Source: Hemileia vastatrix
Taxonomy: Eukaryota > Basidiomycota > Pucciniomycetes > Pucciniales > Zaghouaniaceae
Length of the DNA stretch: 64,000 bases
Reading direction: 5' to 3'
Assembly (NCBI GenBank): GCA_030280995.1
Contig: JASXTE010000017.1
Coordinates: 7,577,001-7,641,000, forward strand
Shown: one piece after another, positions 8,386 through 19,755 of the stretch
Layout of the letters: the number at the start of each line of letters is the position of its first letter
How positions within the stretch are numbered: the stretch's first letter is position 1
The notes under the pieces: model-generated
Databases searched by the model: none
Told to the model about the DNA's origin: nothing
The model's input: the letters and a program-made list of their open reading frames with translations, nothing else
Position numbers and translations under genes: made by a program

Positions 8386-11105
8386 ACATCCTGATCACCA
8401 GAATCAAGATCAGATCCAGCCAGTTTAGCCTCTTGGGGGAGGTCAGAACAATCATCCAGTTTAGCCTCATGGGGGAGGAGAGAAAAATCCTCAGCACCCA
8501 TTGTGCTGGCCCTAACCACTGGAATATCTTTGTCAAACTCTTCAGAATCAGAATCCTCATCTGTAGGTGGCCTCCTTGATAATCCATCAGGCATAGTAAA
8601 AGTTTTACCTGGTTTGTGTACCAGGTCAAAAGAAAAATGTTGAATAAATGCCACCCACCTAGTCATTGGAGCATTTGGAAGACTAGGTGTATTGATCATC
8701 TGAACCAAAGATTTTGCATCCACCTGCAGCTCAAAATGCTGCCCCCACAAAACCGTCTGTAGCTTCTTTAAAATTTTAGCTACGCCACACAATTCCAACT
8801 TAGGTTGAGAATACCTAGATTCCACCTCATTAAACACCACAGACTCATACCTTACTGGCCTGACCCTCCCAGTCTTATCCTCCTGAGACAAAACAGCACC
8901 AGCAGCAATATAACTTGAGTCCACTGCCAGATAAATTTTTCCAGAACCAACACTATAATCCAACTTGTGAAGAACAATATCTTCACCAACAACCTTTTTC
9001 AACTTCTGAAAAGCCTCTTCACACTCTTCAGTCCATTCCCAATCTGCTTCTTTTCTGGTCAACCTCCTTAAAGGTGAAGCCAACAAAGAAAAATCCTTAA
9101 TAAAAATCCTGACATATACACATACACCCAAAAATCCCCTGACTTCAGTAGTATTTTTAGGCCTTGGCCATGACTGAATTTTATTAATCTTCTTCTTCGC
9201 CATAGACCTTCCCTCTTTACATACCACATTACCCAGAATTTCCAAAGCAGGAACACAACAACAGAATTTTGACCCTGAAATGGTCAAACCAGCCTCTTCA
9301 ATCCTAAACAACACTCTCTTTAGAGTTATTGCATATTACCACACAAACCTCCTTATGCCAGGGTTCTCCACTAACACCTCATTACCATAATCAGTGGATG
9401 GTCCTTCAATTCCACCATCATCAATAAAAATACCAGCATGAGTAGGAACCTCATCCTGCAAAATCCAAGCCATCTGTGCTTGATAAACTGCCACTGAATT
9501 AGTTGCTCCTTGAGGCAACCTAGTGAGCTGAAATCTTCCCAAAGGAGTCTCAAAAGTTGTGAGAGGCCTTGAATCTGTATTTAGTTCCCTCTCATCATAA
9601 CCACCCATAATATCACCCAAACCATAACACACCCTTCCAGCGAAAGCTTCAACAAAATCCTCTGCACTTGGTGGCATACCAGCGTCCTTGATAGTGACTC
9701 TATTCAAGGCTCTAAGATCATGAACCACCTGCAACTTTCCATTCTGCTTCTTTACACAGAACACCGAACTTGAGTAACTGGATGTTGATTGTTCATATAA
9801 CCCAGTCCTGACTCTTTCCCTAACAATCTCCACAAAATCCTCTCTAATAGCGGCTGGAATTGGAATAGGTTTGATTTGCCAAGGTTCATGACAAACCACA
9901 GGAATCAAGTAAGGTTCCCCATAAGAGTGCTCCAATACACCCCTTTCCTCCTCAACAAACGCCACAGCTTTTTCCCTTAGCACAATAACATGCAACAACA
10001 ACTTCTTTTCTTCTTCAGACAACCACCCATCAGGACCAAAATTAACAACTTTCAATCTTTCCACGGTCACCCTAGCCGTCTCTACAAATTCTGGAGGATT
10101 CTTCACCAAAGGAGTACAGTACGGATCTCTTGACAAAGGAGGTCTCTTCAAGGGCGGATTCAAGCCCACAGTCATAGGCTCATTGACAGGCCTGATCTTC
10201 TGCGCTACCTTCTTATACTTTGCCGCTCCACCTTCAACTTGAGGGATCTTCAGGAAATCTTCACCACCAGACCTGGAACAAAAACCAAGGGCTTCCCCAT
10301 TGCTCACATGTGTGGCCAAGGTAATGTTTTTGAAAGGTGTAGAAGAAACACTAGCGGTGCACAATTGGGAGGACTTACTTTTAGACCCCAATCTCACCAC
10401 TCCAAAACTTTTCCGCAATTCCACATCTTCATCCTCACTTCCAACTTCCAAATCTTCAAATCTTGATTCATCTTCTGAATCACATCTTCTAAAATTGTGC
10501 AGTTTATCCTCATGCTGGAGGCCCAAAAATCGATCTTGATGATCTTCTCTCTTCAAAATTTTCTGCAGTTTAACCTCATGCTGGAGGCCCAAAAATAGAT
10601 CTTGAAAATCTTCAAAAAAATATTTTGCATCTTCTTTCTTCATTATCTTCAGATTTTTTTCTTGATTTTCATGAATTATCTTGAAATTTTTATCTTCTTT
10701 TATTGAGTTTTCTTCTGTCCTACAAAAATAACCAGGGGTTTCCCCAATGCTCACAGGTGTGGCCCAGGTAATGTTTTTGAAAGGTGTAGAAGAAACCCTA
10801 GCGGTGCACAATTGGGAGGACTTACTTTTAGACCCCAATCTCACTGCCCCAAAACTTTTCCGCATATCTTTCAATAAAGATATATAACCAATCTTCTTCC
10901 TTGAACTTGAATTAAAAATAATTAAGAATCTTGAGAGAGAACAGAGACTTGATAAAAAACTTGATGAATACTTGCAAAGAAGAGAAACATTAAAAAGAGA
11001 AAGTTGAAAATCCACTTGGTATATCTCCAAGGGAGCTGACCTACTACAACCTGGAATTTCCTCATCTTGGGGAGAGGTTGTAGCACTAGGGTGATCAGCC
11101 CTCAT
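8386..11105 (-). pseudogene. Reverse transcriptase-RNase H region of element B pol
   Basis: Translation from ATG at 11105 gives a 310-residue lead, then RT: VFCVKKQNGKLQVVHDLRALN, LTRLPQGATNSVAVYQ and the active-site loop GIFIDDGG (YxDD variant FIDD). A single in-frame TAA at 9336-9338 interrupts it. The same frame resumes with LFRIEEAGLTISGSKF, the thumb, and RNase H (IYLAVDSSYIAAGAVLSQ, RYSQPKLELCGV, MPDGLSRR). Around 8385 the frame is lost to the integrase frame. The lead region has an internal duplication of about 50 residues (LRKSFG...STPFKNIT twice) and two FLGLQHE repeats. The ATG overlaps the protease stop as TAATG. Confidence 0.85.
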
Positions 11106-11806
11106 TACTCTAAAAAAGACAGACTCTCAATAGAGCCTGAGCCGCACTCCAAAAAACCAGAGGCAGCACCCACTTCCTTCCTTCTCCTGCAGCAGTCCAT
11201 GCACTGGTACATTGAAGATAAACCAGGCCTAGTCTCCCAACCATCCTCTCCAGGGGATGATAACCTCATTTGAAGCCTCCTTTCGTCTTCACCAGTCAAC
11301 GCCAAACTGATTCCCAAATCAAATTGATAACCAATTCTTGCCTGAAAATACATCAAGAATGGCCTACCCAAAACTGCTTTTAAATTACCTTTAGCAATGT
11401 AAAAATGAACCTTCCCTGAGGCTCTGCCAACATCTAACTTCACAAACTCTGAAGTTCCAACCAATTCAGTGACATGACCACCAATCCCTCTCAAATTCCC
11501 ACCAATACCAGTTTTGATGGGGAGGCCCAAATGAGTTGCCTCAAACAAAGAAATCAGGTTTATCTGAGAACCTGAATCCACCAATGCCCTTGCCTCCCTG
11601 CCATTCAGAGTGACATTGAAATATCCCAGAGGAGCAGAAAAATGAGTTTCCAACCCCTCACCAAACTTTTCAGCAGAATCACAAATGTATTCTACCTCCC
11701 CAGAAGAAACTCTTCTCCTGGTCAGCAACTTTTTCTGTCTATCAGCCAACCCTGGACTGATAGCATACAATTCCCCATAAGATAGAAAAACCTGACCCTG
11801 ATTCAT
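11105..11806 (-). CDS. Aspartic protease ORF of element B
   Basis: 233 residues. The retropepsin active site is ALVDSGSQINLIS (about residues 74-86), followed by the flap region and the second conserved block LKAVLGRPFL. The ORF is not fused to Gag or Pol. Its ATG overlaps the gag stop (ATGA at 11806-11803) and its TAA overlaps the pol ATG (TAATG at 11107-11103). Each step is into the -1 frame. Retropepsins act as dimers to mature the polyproteins. A separate protease ORF joined by overlapping stop/start codons suggests coupled reinitiation, though -1 frameshifting is possible. Confidence 0.8.
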   Translation of the reverse strand: MNQGQVFLSYGELYAISPGLADRQKKLLTRRRVSSGEVEYICDSAEKFGEGLETHFSAPLGYFNVTLNGREARALVDSGSQINLISLFEATHLGLPIKTGIGGNLRGIGGHVTELVGTSEFVKLDVGRASGKVHFYIAKGNLKAVLGRPFLMYFQARIGYQFDLGISLALTGEDERRLQMRLSSPGEDGWETRPGLSSMYQCMDCCRRRKEVGAASGFLECGSGSIESLSFLE

Positions 11807-12914
11807 CCTTTCCAGACAGAGTCCATAACATTAACTTGACCAGAAACTACTGGCCTCTTAAAGTGAGCTCTTTGCTTCACCACCTTGGTCCTAGAAGATT
11901 CTTGAGGACCAGCACCACCAACAGATTTACCATTAACAGGAGCCAAACCAGATCCCTCACCAGAACCTCTGACTCCAACAGGCTTTGGCAATGAAGCCAA
12001 AGGGACATCCTCCTCAGAGTCAGAATCCACCTCCATTGGCATTGGATCACCATTCAGATCCAATGCACCAAAACTAGGGGGGCCCATTTCAGCAATACCC
12101 TTCTGCATCTTGTACAGCTCCTCTTTGCTGTACCTCTTCCTAGCTGCACTAAGCTTAGGATCCCCCTTTGAAGCATTTGGCTTTGGTTGGGCCTGAGAAC
12201 TGCTCTTAGGCCTTCCCACCTTCCCTGCTTCCACATCATAAACACCAGCCAAGCATTCACCACTTGACTGTCCACCACAAGAATACAACTCCAAACCACA
12301 AAAGGAAGTAGAAAAAGAGACCTTATTGACCTCCTTCCCCTTTCCCTTGACGTCCTCATCTACCTTAACAGAAGACTTCCCCTGATCAGGAATCTCCTCA
12401 AACCTTGGCCTCCTTTGATTGAGACCACCCCTTCTCCTGACCAAATCAACAGGAGCCTGCCCCTCACTGGGCTTCACAAAAGAACCGTCAGGAAACTTAA
12501 AAACCCTGCCATCAAACTCCACTTTTCCTTCAGACACATCTCTGTTCAGTTCCCAACAATAATTGGACCTGTGCCCCCTCCTACTGCAATAAGAGCAAAC
12601 CCAAGGATCACTCCTACCAGCCCTCCTTTCAAAATCTCTAGGCTGAGAAGGTGCCTTATTAACCTTCTTGGCCTCCTGAACAAAAATGTGCAGCTGCTTT
12701 GTAAGATCAGCCAACTGCTCCACCATTGGGTCCCTCTCCTGTTTGGGAACCTGCACCAAATTTTTCTCCTACTTCTTCTCCATAACTTCCTCTTCAGCCA
12801 AAGCCTCACTGACTTTGCTTACATACTTGGCACACCCATCCTGATAGGTGTCCACAGCCAATAACTTCAAATGGGCATCTACAGACTCCTTCACCTTATC
12901 CAAGGCAGGCAACT
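11803..12914 (-). pseudogene. Gag of element B, copy 1 (3' part, CCHC zinc knuckle)
   Basis: The frame from 12759 holds 318 residues. It includes VEQLADLTKQLHIFVQEAKK, a helical stretch, and a complete zinc knuckle CSYCSRRGHRSNYC (C-x2-C-x4-H-x4-C) that would bind RNA. A charged, Pro-rich tail follows. Upstream, a TAG at about 12769 breaks the frame, and coding sense continues to 12914, where it is cut by LTR A. The N-terminal Gag domain is therefore missing from this copy. Residues VQVPK and ALAEEEV match the second copy at 14.9 kb. Confidence 0.75.
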
Positions 12915-13547
12915 TGTCAGTATAGTCTAGTATATAAGTATGATATAATAGTGTTTATTTATGGTCCTACTACTTATTGATAAATGATTTAGTGATTAAA
13001 CCTCAGGGGAAGACTAATAAAATAGTTATACTCAAATAAAACTCACAATACTTGGATTTAAATGCGTGCTAGTGGTGGAAAATAGATGAATAAAATATAG
13101 TTATAGCTTATATAAAGATAATATCAATTTATAATGGCTTTTATAATATATTTCTAAATGTTAATAATTGTATAGTAGTGTTTATTGGAGTTGTAGTAAT
13201 TGAATGATGATAAATAACCATCAAAATCCCTTCTTACTTATACCCAAATCCACTGGAGTGCACAGACCTTCAATCCAGATGATGTCACTGCTATCCCCGG
13301 CAATTACAGCACTGTGAGGGCCCATCACCTCCCCATGGCGTCTACTTCAAGCAGTTTCAACACCCAGACCTCCAGTAAGGACCCTCCATCACTATTAATA
13401 ATAACACAGATCCATACCATAAATAGAAAATCCAGATAAAAGCGGATACCATAAAGAAACAGGTAAAATAAACAATCAAAAAGAGATTTAATGAAACCAA
13501 AAGCATATAAAGGAAACAAATAAAATGTCCAAGCCCCCAATAACATC
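12915..13547 (+). repeat. LTR of family A, 5' half only
   Basis: It starts TGTCAGTATAGTCTAG inside gag copy 1 and matches 17063-17695 nearly base for base, including CTGGAGTGCACAGACCTTCA and AACACCCAGACCTCCAGTAA. It stops at CAATAACATCC, where repeat C begins. The other half and the expected second TSD are absent. Confidence 0.75.
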
Positions 13548-14442
13548 CGGAGTCGGACAATTCATTATAATGGGGAAATTAATAAATAAGAAAAATTATA
13601 TATAGAGGAAAGGGAAACTAGTGTGAGAAGATGGCTCAAGCTCAACGGAGCTCGCGATTCTTATACCCGGGCATCTGTCACGCGCCATGTGACACTCGAG
13701 GCAAAAGCAGCTCATTAAATCAATAATATCGAGTTCTAAATCTATACTCGAAGCGCAGAAAGCAATTCTCCATAGCAACTGTGATTCCCCTTTGTGTACT
13801 TACTATTCAACTGCGCTAGCCTAAACTCTAAATCTAAATTAGTCAATCTCTCAATAGTGTGCCTTAGTCTCATTTTCAATAAGCGACGCACAGCGCTATG
13901 ATCAACGTAATAGTACATTAGCAGTTTTCATTGAAAGTTTGTTAATTAACTAAAAGGGGTAAATTGAGAATGTACGGATATTAGCAAAGAGGGTCTAAGT
14001 GTATGTTAGTAATGGTCTGTGGTATGGGAATGGTGCGATGAGAGGGAGGTCAATGCAAGGAGGAATAAAGGATATAAAAGGGTTGGGTATTTGGTTCAAT
14101 ATTCCTTAGAATTAAATTATAAAACGTATTTACATTTAATAGTGATAAAATCTTTTAAGTTAAATCATTGTTATTGTATCTTTCTTTTATTTTCTCAATA
14201 ATCATTTCTAAATCCTAAATCTTTGATTATTGAATTTTCAACCCCTCGTGAGATCTTAAGAATTCCTATTACCTTTGAAACTATCTTATAATTCTTCTCA
14301 AACATACCTCGAACCTGTAGCTCTTACTTTGAGTGACCTTCGAATCACTTCCTCAAATCATTCCTCTGTGCTTCGAAGAAGTTTCTAAATCCCTCATCTC
14401 ACTTTCAGGAACATCCTCGACCTTGTGCATAGGTTGTCCGGT
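13548..14442. repeat. Repeat family C, copy 2
   Basis: The part from 13677 matches 1241-1599; the outer parts have no second copy in the window. Its ends carry a short imperfect inverted motif (GTCGGACAA at 13553 and TTGTCCGG near 14430), which may mark termini. No protein was recognised. It retains CG dinucleotides that are TG or CA in copy 1. Confidence 0.5.
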
Positions 14443-15654
14443 GACACAAAGGAAGTAGAAAAAGAGACCTTATTGACCTCCTTCCCCTTTACCTCGACGT
14501 CATCATCCTCTTTACCAGAAGACTTCCCTTGCTCATGAATCTCCTCAAACCTTGGACTCCTTTGATTGAGACCACCCCTCCTCCTGACCAAATCAACAGG
14601 AGCCTGCCCCTCACTGGGCTTTACAAATGAACCGTCAGGGAACTTGAAAACCCTGCCATCAACTTCCACCTTTCCTTCAGAAACATCCCTGTTCAATGCC
14701 CAAAAATCATTGGACCTGTTCCCCCTCCTGCTGCAATAAGAGCAGACCTAAGGATTACTCCTACCAGCCCTCCTATCAAAATCTCTAGGCTGAGAAGGTG
14801 CCCTATTGACCTTCTTAGCCTCCTGAACAAAAATATGCAGCTGCTTTGTGAGATCAGCCAACTGCTCCACTACTGGGTCCCTCTTATGTTTGGGAACCTG
14901 CACCATATTCTTCTCCTCCTTCTTCTTCCTAACTTCCTCTTCAGCCAAAGCCTCACTGACTTTGCTGAAATATTTGGCACACCTCTCCTGATAGGTGTCC
15001 GCAGCCAATAACTTCAAATGGGCCTCAACAGCCTCCTTCACCTTATCCAAGGCAGGCAACTTCTGGTCCCCATTAGAAATAGTCTTCATCAAGTCTTTCC
15101 TTGACCGCTCCTTCAACACATGCATCCTGACATCTCTAGCCAGGGCAGACAAAAAAAACATCCTTGGAAGCATTTTCATGTGCCAGCTCTTCCACTTCCA
15201 CCAAGTATTCCACCACAGGATCAAACTGTAGCAGAAACTTTCTGTAACTATGCAAGTAACCAACACCACCATAAGATTGCCATTCACTGACAACCTTGTT
15301 CAGATCCACCATAGTGAACCTGACACCCCATCTATCTACCATCTCCCTACACAATAACTTCCAATCCCTCTTCTTGTAGCCATACATTGCCACAATCTCC
15401 TTCTCCACCTCCCTATCACCAATGAAGAAGATAATATGCTTCACCATGTCCAGGTAGGAAGCACCATCCACTCCAGCAGCAGTTTCATACTTCTCTAGAA
15501 ACCACTTAACATCCTCCCCATTAAACTTGGTACCACCCCAAGTTTTAATCCTTACACACTCCTTGACCATCACAGAAGGAGGACCATCTCCCCCACTGAC
15601 AGTCACCACAGGAATAGAGGAACCAGAAGCCATTCCTCCAGACCAAAACACCAA
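14443..15654 (-). pseudogene. Gag of element B, copy 2 (N-terminal part, broken)
   Basis: The frame from 15654 (or the internal Met of MASGSSIPVVTV) encodes a retrotransposon Gag-type domain: KTWGGTKFNGEDVKWFLEKY, REMVDRWGVRF, LHSYRKFLLQFDPVV. A frameshift near 15140 moves into a frame with LARDVRMHVLKERSRKDLM, through ADTYQERCAKYFSKVSEAL to a stop after RAGRSNP. The zinc knuckle region beyond the stop has lost its His and last Cys (CSYCSRRGNRSNDF). The last 620 bp duplicate gag copy 1. It begins about 50 bp inside the primer site, the normal place for Gag. Confidence 0.75.
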
Positions 15655-15703
15655 AAAGAGCCAACCAAAGAAAACAGATATTCCAAAGAACTAGCAAGTT
15701 CTA

Positions 15704-15720
15704 CCCCACGTTGGGCGCCA
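15704..15720 (-). other. Primer binding site of element B
   Basis: On the minus strand TGGCGCCCAACGTGGGG lies four bases from the LTR end. The TGG start, complementary to a tRNA CCA tail, and the 17-nt length are those of a tRNA-primed Ty3 element. I do not assign the tRNA. Confidence 0.8.
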
Positions 15721-15724
15721 AAAA

Positions 15725-16817
15725 TTTAGACAATCCTATAGTACTAGCTATAGGCCTTTACCAAGGGAGTTGGAGAAAAACCAGAGAGAAAACCCCCTGT
15801 CCCTTTAGAAAAATAGAGTGAGATTTACTTGCTAAATTAAGTTGGTTCCTGTTTGCTAAAGCCCCTTTTTCAACACACTTGACTTCTTGATGAGCCAAGA
15901 AAGTAGTCCCCAGACAGACTACCAGACCAAAGAACTGAAATGTAGACCAATGTCCACACTAGAGAAAGCAAAGATACTTGATGTAGGCTGAAAATCCACA
16001 CCAGAGACAGCAATAATACTTGATATAGCTTGCAAGACTACACCAGTGAGAACAGTTGCCAAAGTTGAGTTAAATTAAGAACTAACCTTGCAACAAACAC
16101 AGCCAATTGTGGCCAAAAAACAGTGAAAACTGAGTGAGGAACAAGGATATCACCTCCGTATGGTTGTATAATAATTAAAGCTGCCCCAAACTGTCTTGTT
16201 CACTATGTACACACAGACTACCATCTAAGAGCCCATGCACACCAACAAATTTGGTGCCTGTACCAGCCAAATTGAATAAAAACCCTCCAGAAGCGCTCCC
16301 CAACCTTCTAAAACAGAGGCGGGCGGGCCACCCGAAGTCAGAGGTGCCGCCTGAAGCGGCCCGGCCTCCCTGAAGCAAGAAAACCAATAAAAACACCTAA
16401 TCTACTTAGAAAAATTAGCTAAAACTACTAAAACCTTTAAAACACGGAATTTCACTATAACAACATTGAGACATGAAATATAGTGCTAAATTAGCCCTAT
16501 CCAATGGTACTAAGTACTTAACTTTAAGACTTAAGGCTAGCCCGTAAAACACGAAAAATAAAATTAAACAGCTATCTTTTGTAACTGAAGAATGAGGAAT
16601 TGACCCCTTAAAACTTAGAATATGAAAAATATTATCAAGACATGAAATATATAGAAAAACCGGGGCTATCCAATGATAGTACCCACATACCCGCAGACCC
16701 AATATCCACGGAATAAAACCATAAAAATACCCAATTCTTCAACAGATGTCAATTAAGACATGCACAAACAGCGCCAAAACACACAACAAAAGCCCCTGCC
16801 AATGTTGGAAGACCACA
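15725..16817 (-). repeat. 5' LTR of element B
   Basis: 1093 bp against 1091 for the left LTR. The plus-strand left end reads TTTAGAC where the other has TGTAGAC, so the terminal dinucleotide has mutated. Scattered substitutions between the two LTRs indicate an old or recombinant pair. Confidence 0.8.
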
Positions 16818-16822
16818 ATAGT

Positions 16823-18600
16823 AGCAAGTAATTTTTCTTACATGTAATTTTCTCATACTTATTTTTCTTGCACTTACTTTTCTTACATTTATTTTTCTTA
16901 CCTTATGTCCCTCCCTAAAATATCCCCTTCTTGGATATCTTACTTGGTGCGTAGTGGAAAGAAATAAAGGCTAAAAAATATACATAGCCCACCTCTTAAT
17001 ATACCCATTGGCACTATGCACCAAGTAAGATATCCCTGGTGGGGATATTTTAAGGAGGGATATGTCAGTATAGTCTAGTATATAAGTATGATATAATAGT
17101 ATTTATTTATGGTCCTACTACTTATTGATAAATGATTTAGTGATTAAACCTCAGGGGAAGACTAATAGAATAGTTATACTCATATAAAACTCACAATACT
17201 TGGATTTAAATGCGTGCTAGTGGTGGAAAATAGATAAATAGAATATAGTTATAGCTTATATAATGATAATATCAACTTATAACAGGCTTTATAATATATT
17301 TCTAAATGTTAATAATTGTATTGAAGTGTTTTATTGAATTTTAGAACATAATTGATGATAAATAACTGTCAAAATCCCTCCTTACTTATACCCAAATCCC
17401 CTGGAGTGCACAGACCTTCAATCCAGATGATGTTACTGCTATCCCCGGCAATTACAGCACTGTGAGGGCCCATCACCTCCCCATGGCGTCCACTTCAAGC
17501 AGATTCAACACCCAGACCTCCAGTAAGAACCTTCCATCACAATTAATGATAACACAGATCTATACCACAAATAGGAAATCCAGATAAAAATAGATACCAT
17601 AAAGAAACAGGTAAAATAAGCAATCAAAAAGAGATTTAATGAAACCCAAAGCATATAAAGAAAACAATTGAAATGTCCAATCCCCCAATAACATCCCCAA
17701 GCATCCATATTAACCCAGAAATGACCTCCCAACCCATAAATCCGTGAATATTCATCCAAGGAAGCAGATAAAGTTGTCCAGACTGAGTGTATGCGCCTGA
17801 AATAGATGTTTATGCTTCTGTAGGTGTTGTGAGTCCACTGGATATGTCCATATGACCTAAAATAAGCAGAAAAACAAAGTTTATAGGCTATTGAGGGGCT
17901 AAAGCCTACTTATATACCTAAATATACATAATATACTGCATATTTCACTGAATATGAGATTTATGTATACATACAAACTTATGTGTGTCAATAATTACTT
18001 CATATCACTTAAGATAAGTATATTATGACTCCATTAACACCTTAATAAGTATTATTAGGCTATGGATAAGCTATTTAAACTACTATAATTTATATAATAG
18101 AGTAATAATTATATATATATGTAATATAATCATATATATTATTATTTTAACCTTATTTTTAAGATATAAGCTTAATTTACTTAAGGTTATCTTATTTTAA
18201 GTATAAGAAATACTCATTCCTAGGGATATCTAGGCTGACAGGATATAAGGTCAGAAATACAAATGTAAGAAAATTAAGTGCAAGGAAATTAAATGTGAGA
18301 AAAGGAAGTATAAGAAAAATCATTTGTGACCATGATAATTTTTTCTTTAAAAAAAATGTAAAAAAAGTAGGAAAAAAAATTGAAATGAAAAATCTTTTTC
18401 TAGTGGAAAAAATAAAAAATAAAAAACACAATTTCCCATGGTTGCAAGATATTTTTCTTATACTCATTTTTTTCACATATTTTTTACTCACATATTTTCC
18501 TTACACATATTTTTCTATCCTTATGTCACTCCCTACAATATCCCTAGTTTTCTCTGGATATTCCCATCAGGGATATCTTACTTGGTTCGCAGTGTGGGTA
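16823..18600. repeat. Three alternating palindromic arms, interrupted by a solo LTR
   Basis: Arm 1 (16823-16960) is a run of ACTTATTTTTCTTGC-like units ending in GATATCTTACTTGGTGCGTAG. Its inverted copy (arm 2) is 17010-17062 plus 18246-18325, split by the LTR. Arm 3 (18430-18600) again has the arm 1 orientation (GATATCTTACTTGGTTCGCAG). Loops are AT-rich with no ORF. This looks like a MITE family with long inverted arms made of subterminal tandem repeats; the superfamily is not recognised. Confidence 0.6.
17063..18240 (+). repeat. Solo LTR of family A, TSD GGATA
   Basis: 1178 bp, TGTCAGTATAG...CTAGGCTGACA, flanked on both sides by GGATA (17058-17062 and 18241-18245). Intact ends and a matched TSD mark a solo LTR left by LTR-LTR recombination. 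It is the reference copy for the partial LTR at 12915 and the split LTR at 34237-63193. Confidence 0.9.
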
Positions 18601-18658
18601 TATCACACGTTTATTGTAATTTATGTCAATTAAACTTTGTGTTTTTGCAAAAAAAAAA

Positions 18659-19742
18659 TGGTACTTTTTCACTGGCTGCCACTTTTTTTGAATTGAGAAA
18701 CCCGGCCACCCACTATCCCGCTGCATCATTTCTATTACTTAATTTTCATTCATTCTTATTCTGGATTATGAAAGGCAGGTTATATGTCCACAACCTATTT
18801 TTGATACGGATACAACCTACAATACATTTTTTTTTCATTTGATGCACTCTTATGCCACCAAATGAAATCATGTACTTACTACTAATCACATATTATATTG
18901 TATGCAATAATACATATACTTGTTTACCCTTTCCATTAGAAAAAAAATTGCCACTCTTTGACTTCCTCAATGTTAGCAATGATACCCAAGCCCACAATTT
19001 ATTCCACCTTAGATGAAGCAAAAGAAGCTGCTAAAATCTTTGCTTCAACACAAGGAGCAAGTATCTCTTGCAAATGTTCCAAGAAATACTCTAATGGTCA
19101 GACTGAGTGTGTCTGGCTTACTTGCATTCACTCAGGAAAAACTCAAATCAAAAGGCCTTTTATTACAAGAGAAAGTCAAATACAAAACCAAAAATGTGTT
19201 TGCTGAGACTGCCCATGGAAAGCTTATGTGATTTGAAGGACAGTTGGAAAACTGAAACATAAATATGAATCACTCATATTTGAAAAAAATTTTGTGAGTG
19301 TTGAAAGAGACTTTCCCCTCAATGTAAGAATACTTTTTTTTGGCATGATTTAATGAATGCTGATTTTTGTCTCCCTTACACCATTTTTTAGGAGCTCTGT
19401 GTAGACTTAATTGATGATCCAGTAGTGAAAAAAAAAATCACAATAGTGCTGATGTGCCAAAGTACTGGTGGGGGCTCACATATGAGAATGTTTCTCATAA
19501 TCATGAGCTGGACTCAACTCTGGCAGCTTATGCCCAAGAACAATCACTTAATGAAGTACAGTGTAAGGCAGTAGAAAAATTACTTGGATGTGGAGTAAAA
19601 CCAAACATTTTTTTGGTGGCATAAGAGTGCATCAGGAAAAAAATTGTATTGTAGGTTGTATCTGTATCAAAAATAGGTTCTGGATGTATAACCTGCCTTT
19701 TGAAATTCAAGAAAAGTAGCAGCCAATGAAAAAGTAACATTT
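18659..19742 (+). mobile_element. Remnant Mutator-like (MULE) element with long inverted repeats
   Basis: The right arm 19604-19742 is the inverse of the left arm 18659-18863, sharing ACAACCTATTTTTGATAC, GCACTCTTATGCCACC and a GTTACTTTTTCATTGGCTGC-like outer part. The left arm has about 80 extra bases. Between them lies a FAR1-type transposase N-terminus only; the DDE domain is gone. Outer limits are uncertain because both sides run into other inverted repeats. Confidence 0.55.
18970..19605 (+). pseudogene. FAR1-type DNA-binding part of a MULE transposase
   Basis: The first part has IYSTLDEAKEAAKIFA, ISCKCSKKYSNGQTECVWLTC and, past a stop, DCPWKAYVI. This follows the Cys-rich FAR1/WRKY-like N-terminal domain of MULE transposases. 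A GT...AG intron (about 19324-19392, GTAAGA...TTTTTAG) leads to ADVPKYWWGLTYE and the strongly diagnostic HNHELDSTLAAYAQEQSL. Stops after CVC and KAYVI, and loss of everything downstream, make it a dead fragment. The HNH...AAYAQ block is what I rely on most. Confidence 0.65.
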
Positions 19743-19755
19743 TTTTTAGTTAGCA

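Larger units (their letters stand above)
1600..16817 (-). mobile_element. Element B: Ty3-type LTR retrotransposon with antisense accessory genes
   Basis: Read on the minus strand the order is 5' LTR (15725-16817), PBS, gag, protease, RT-RNase H, integrase, a 4.2-kb 3' region, PPT and 3' LTR (1600-2690). No chromodomain is visible; the integrase tail carries a GPY-like WNGPYRV. The 3' region holds two plus-strand genes, short repeats and hairpin modules. The copy is decayed: pol has an in-frame stop and a frameshift. About 620 bp of gag is present twice, around an LTR-A fragment and repeat C (12915-14442). The 5 bp outside the two LTRs do not match (AACGG and ATAGT), so the unit is probably a recombinant of two B copies. 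Confidence 0.8.

Noticed and set aside
14019..14201. 60-codon ORF in repeat C
   Set aside because: No similarity to the other repeat C copy at protein level and no family features.
18192..18842. Overlapping Phe/Lys-rich ORFs on both strands
   Set aside because: Produced by A/T runs in the palindromic arms.
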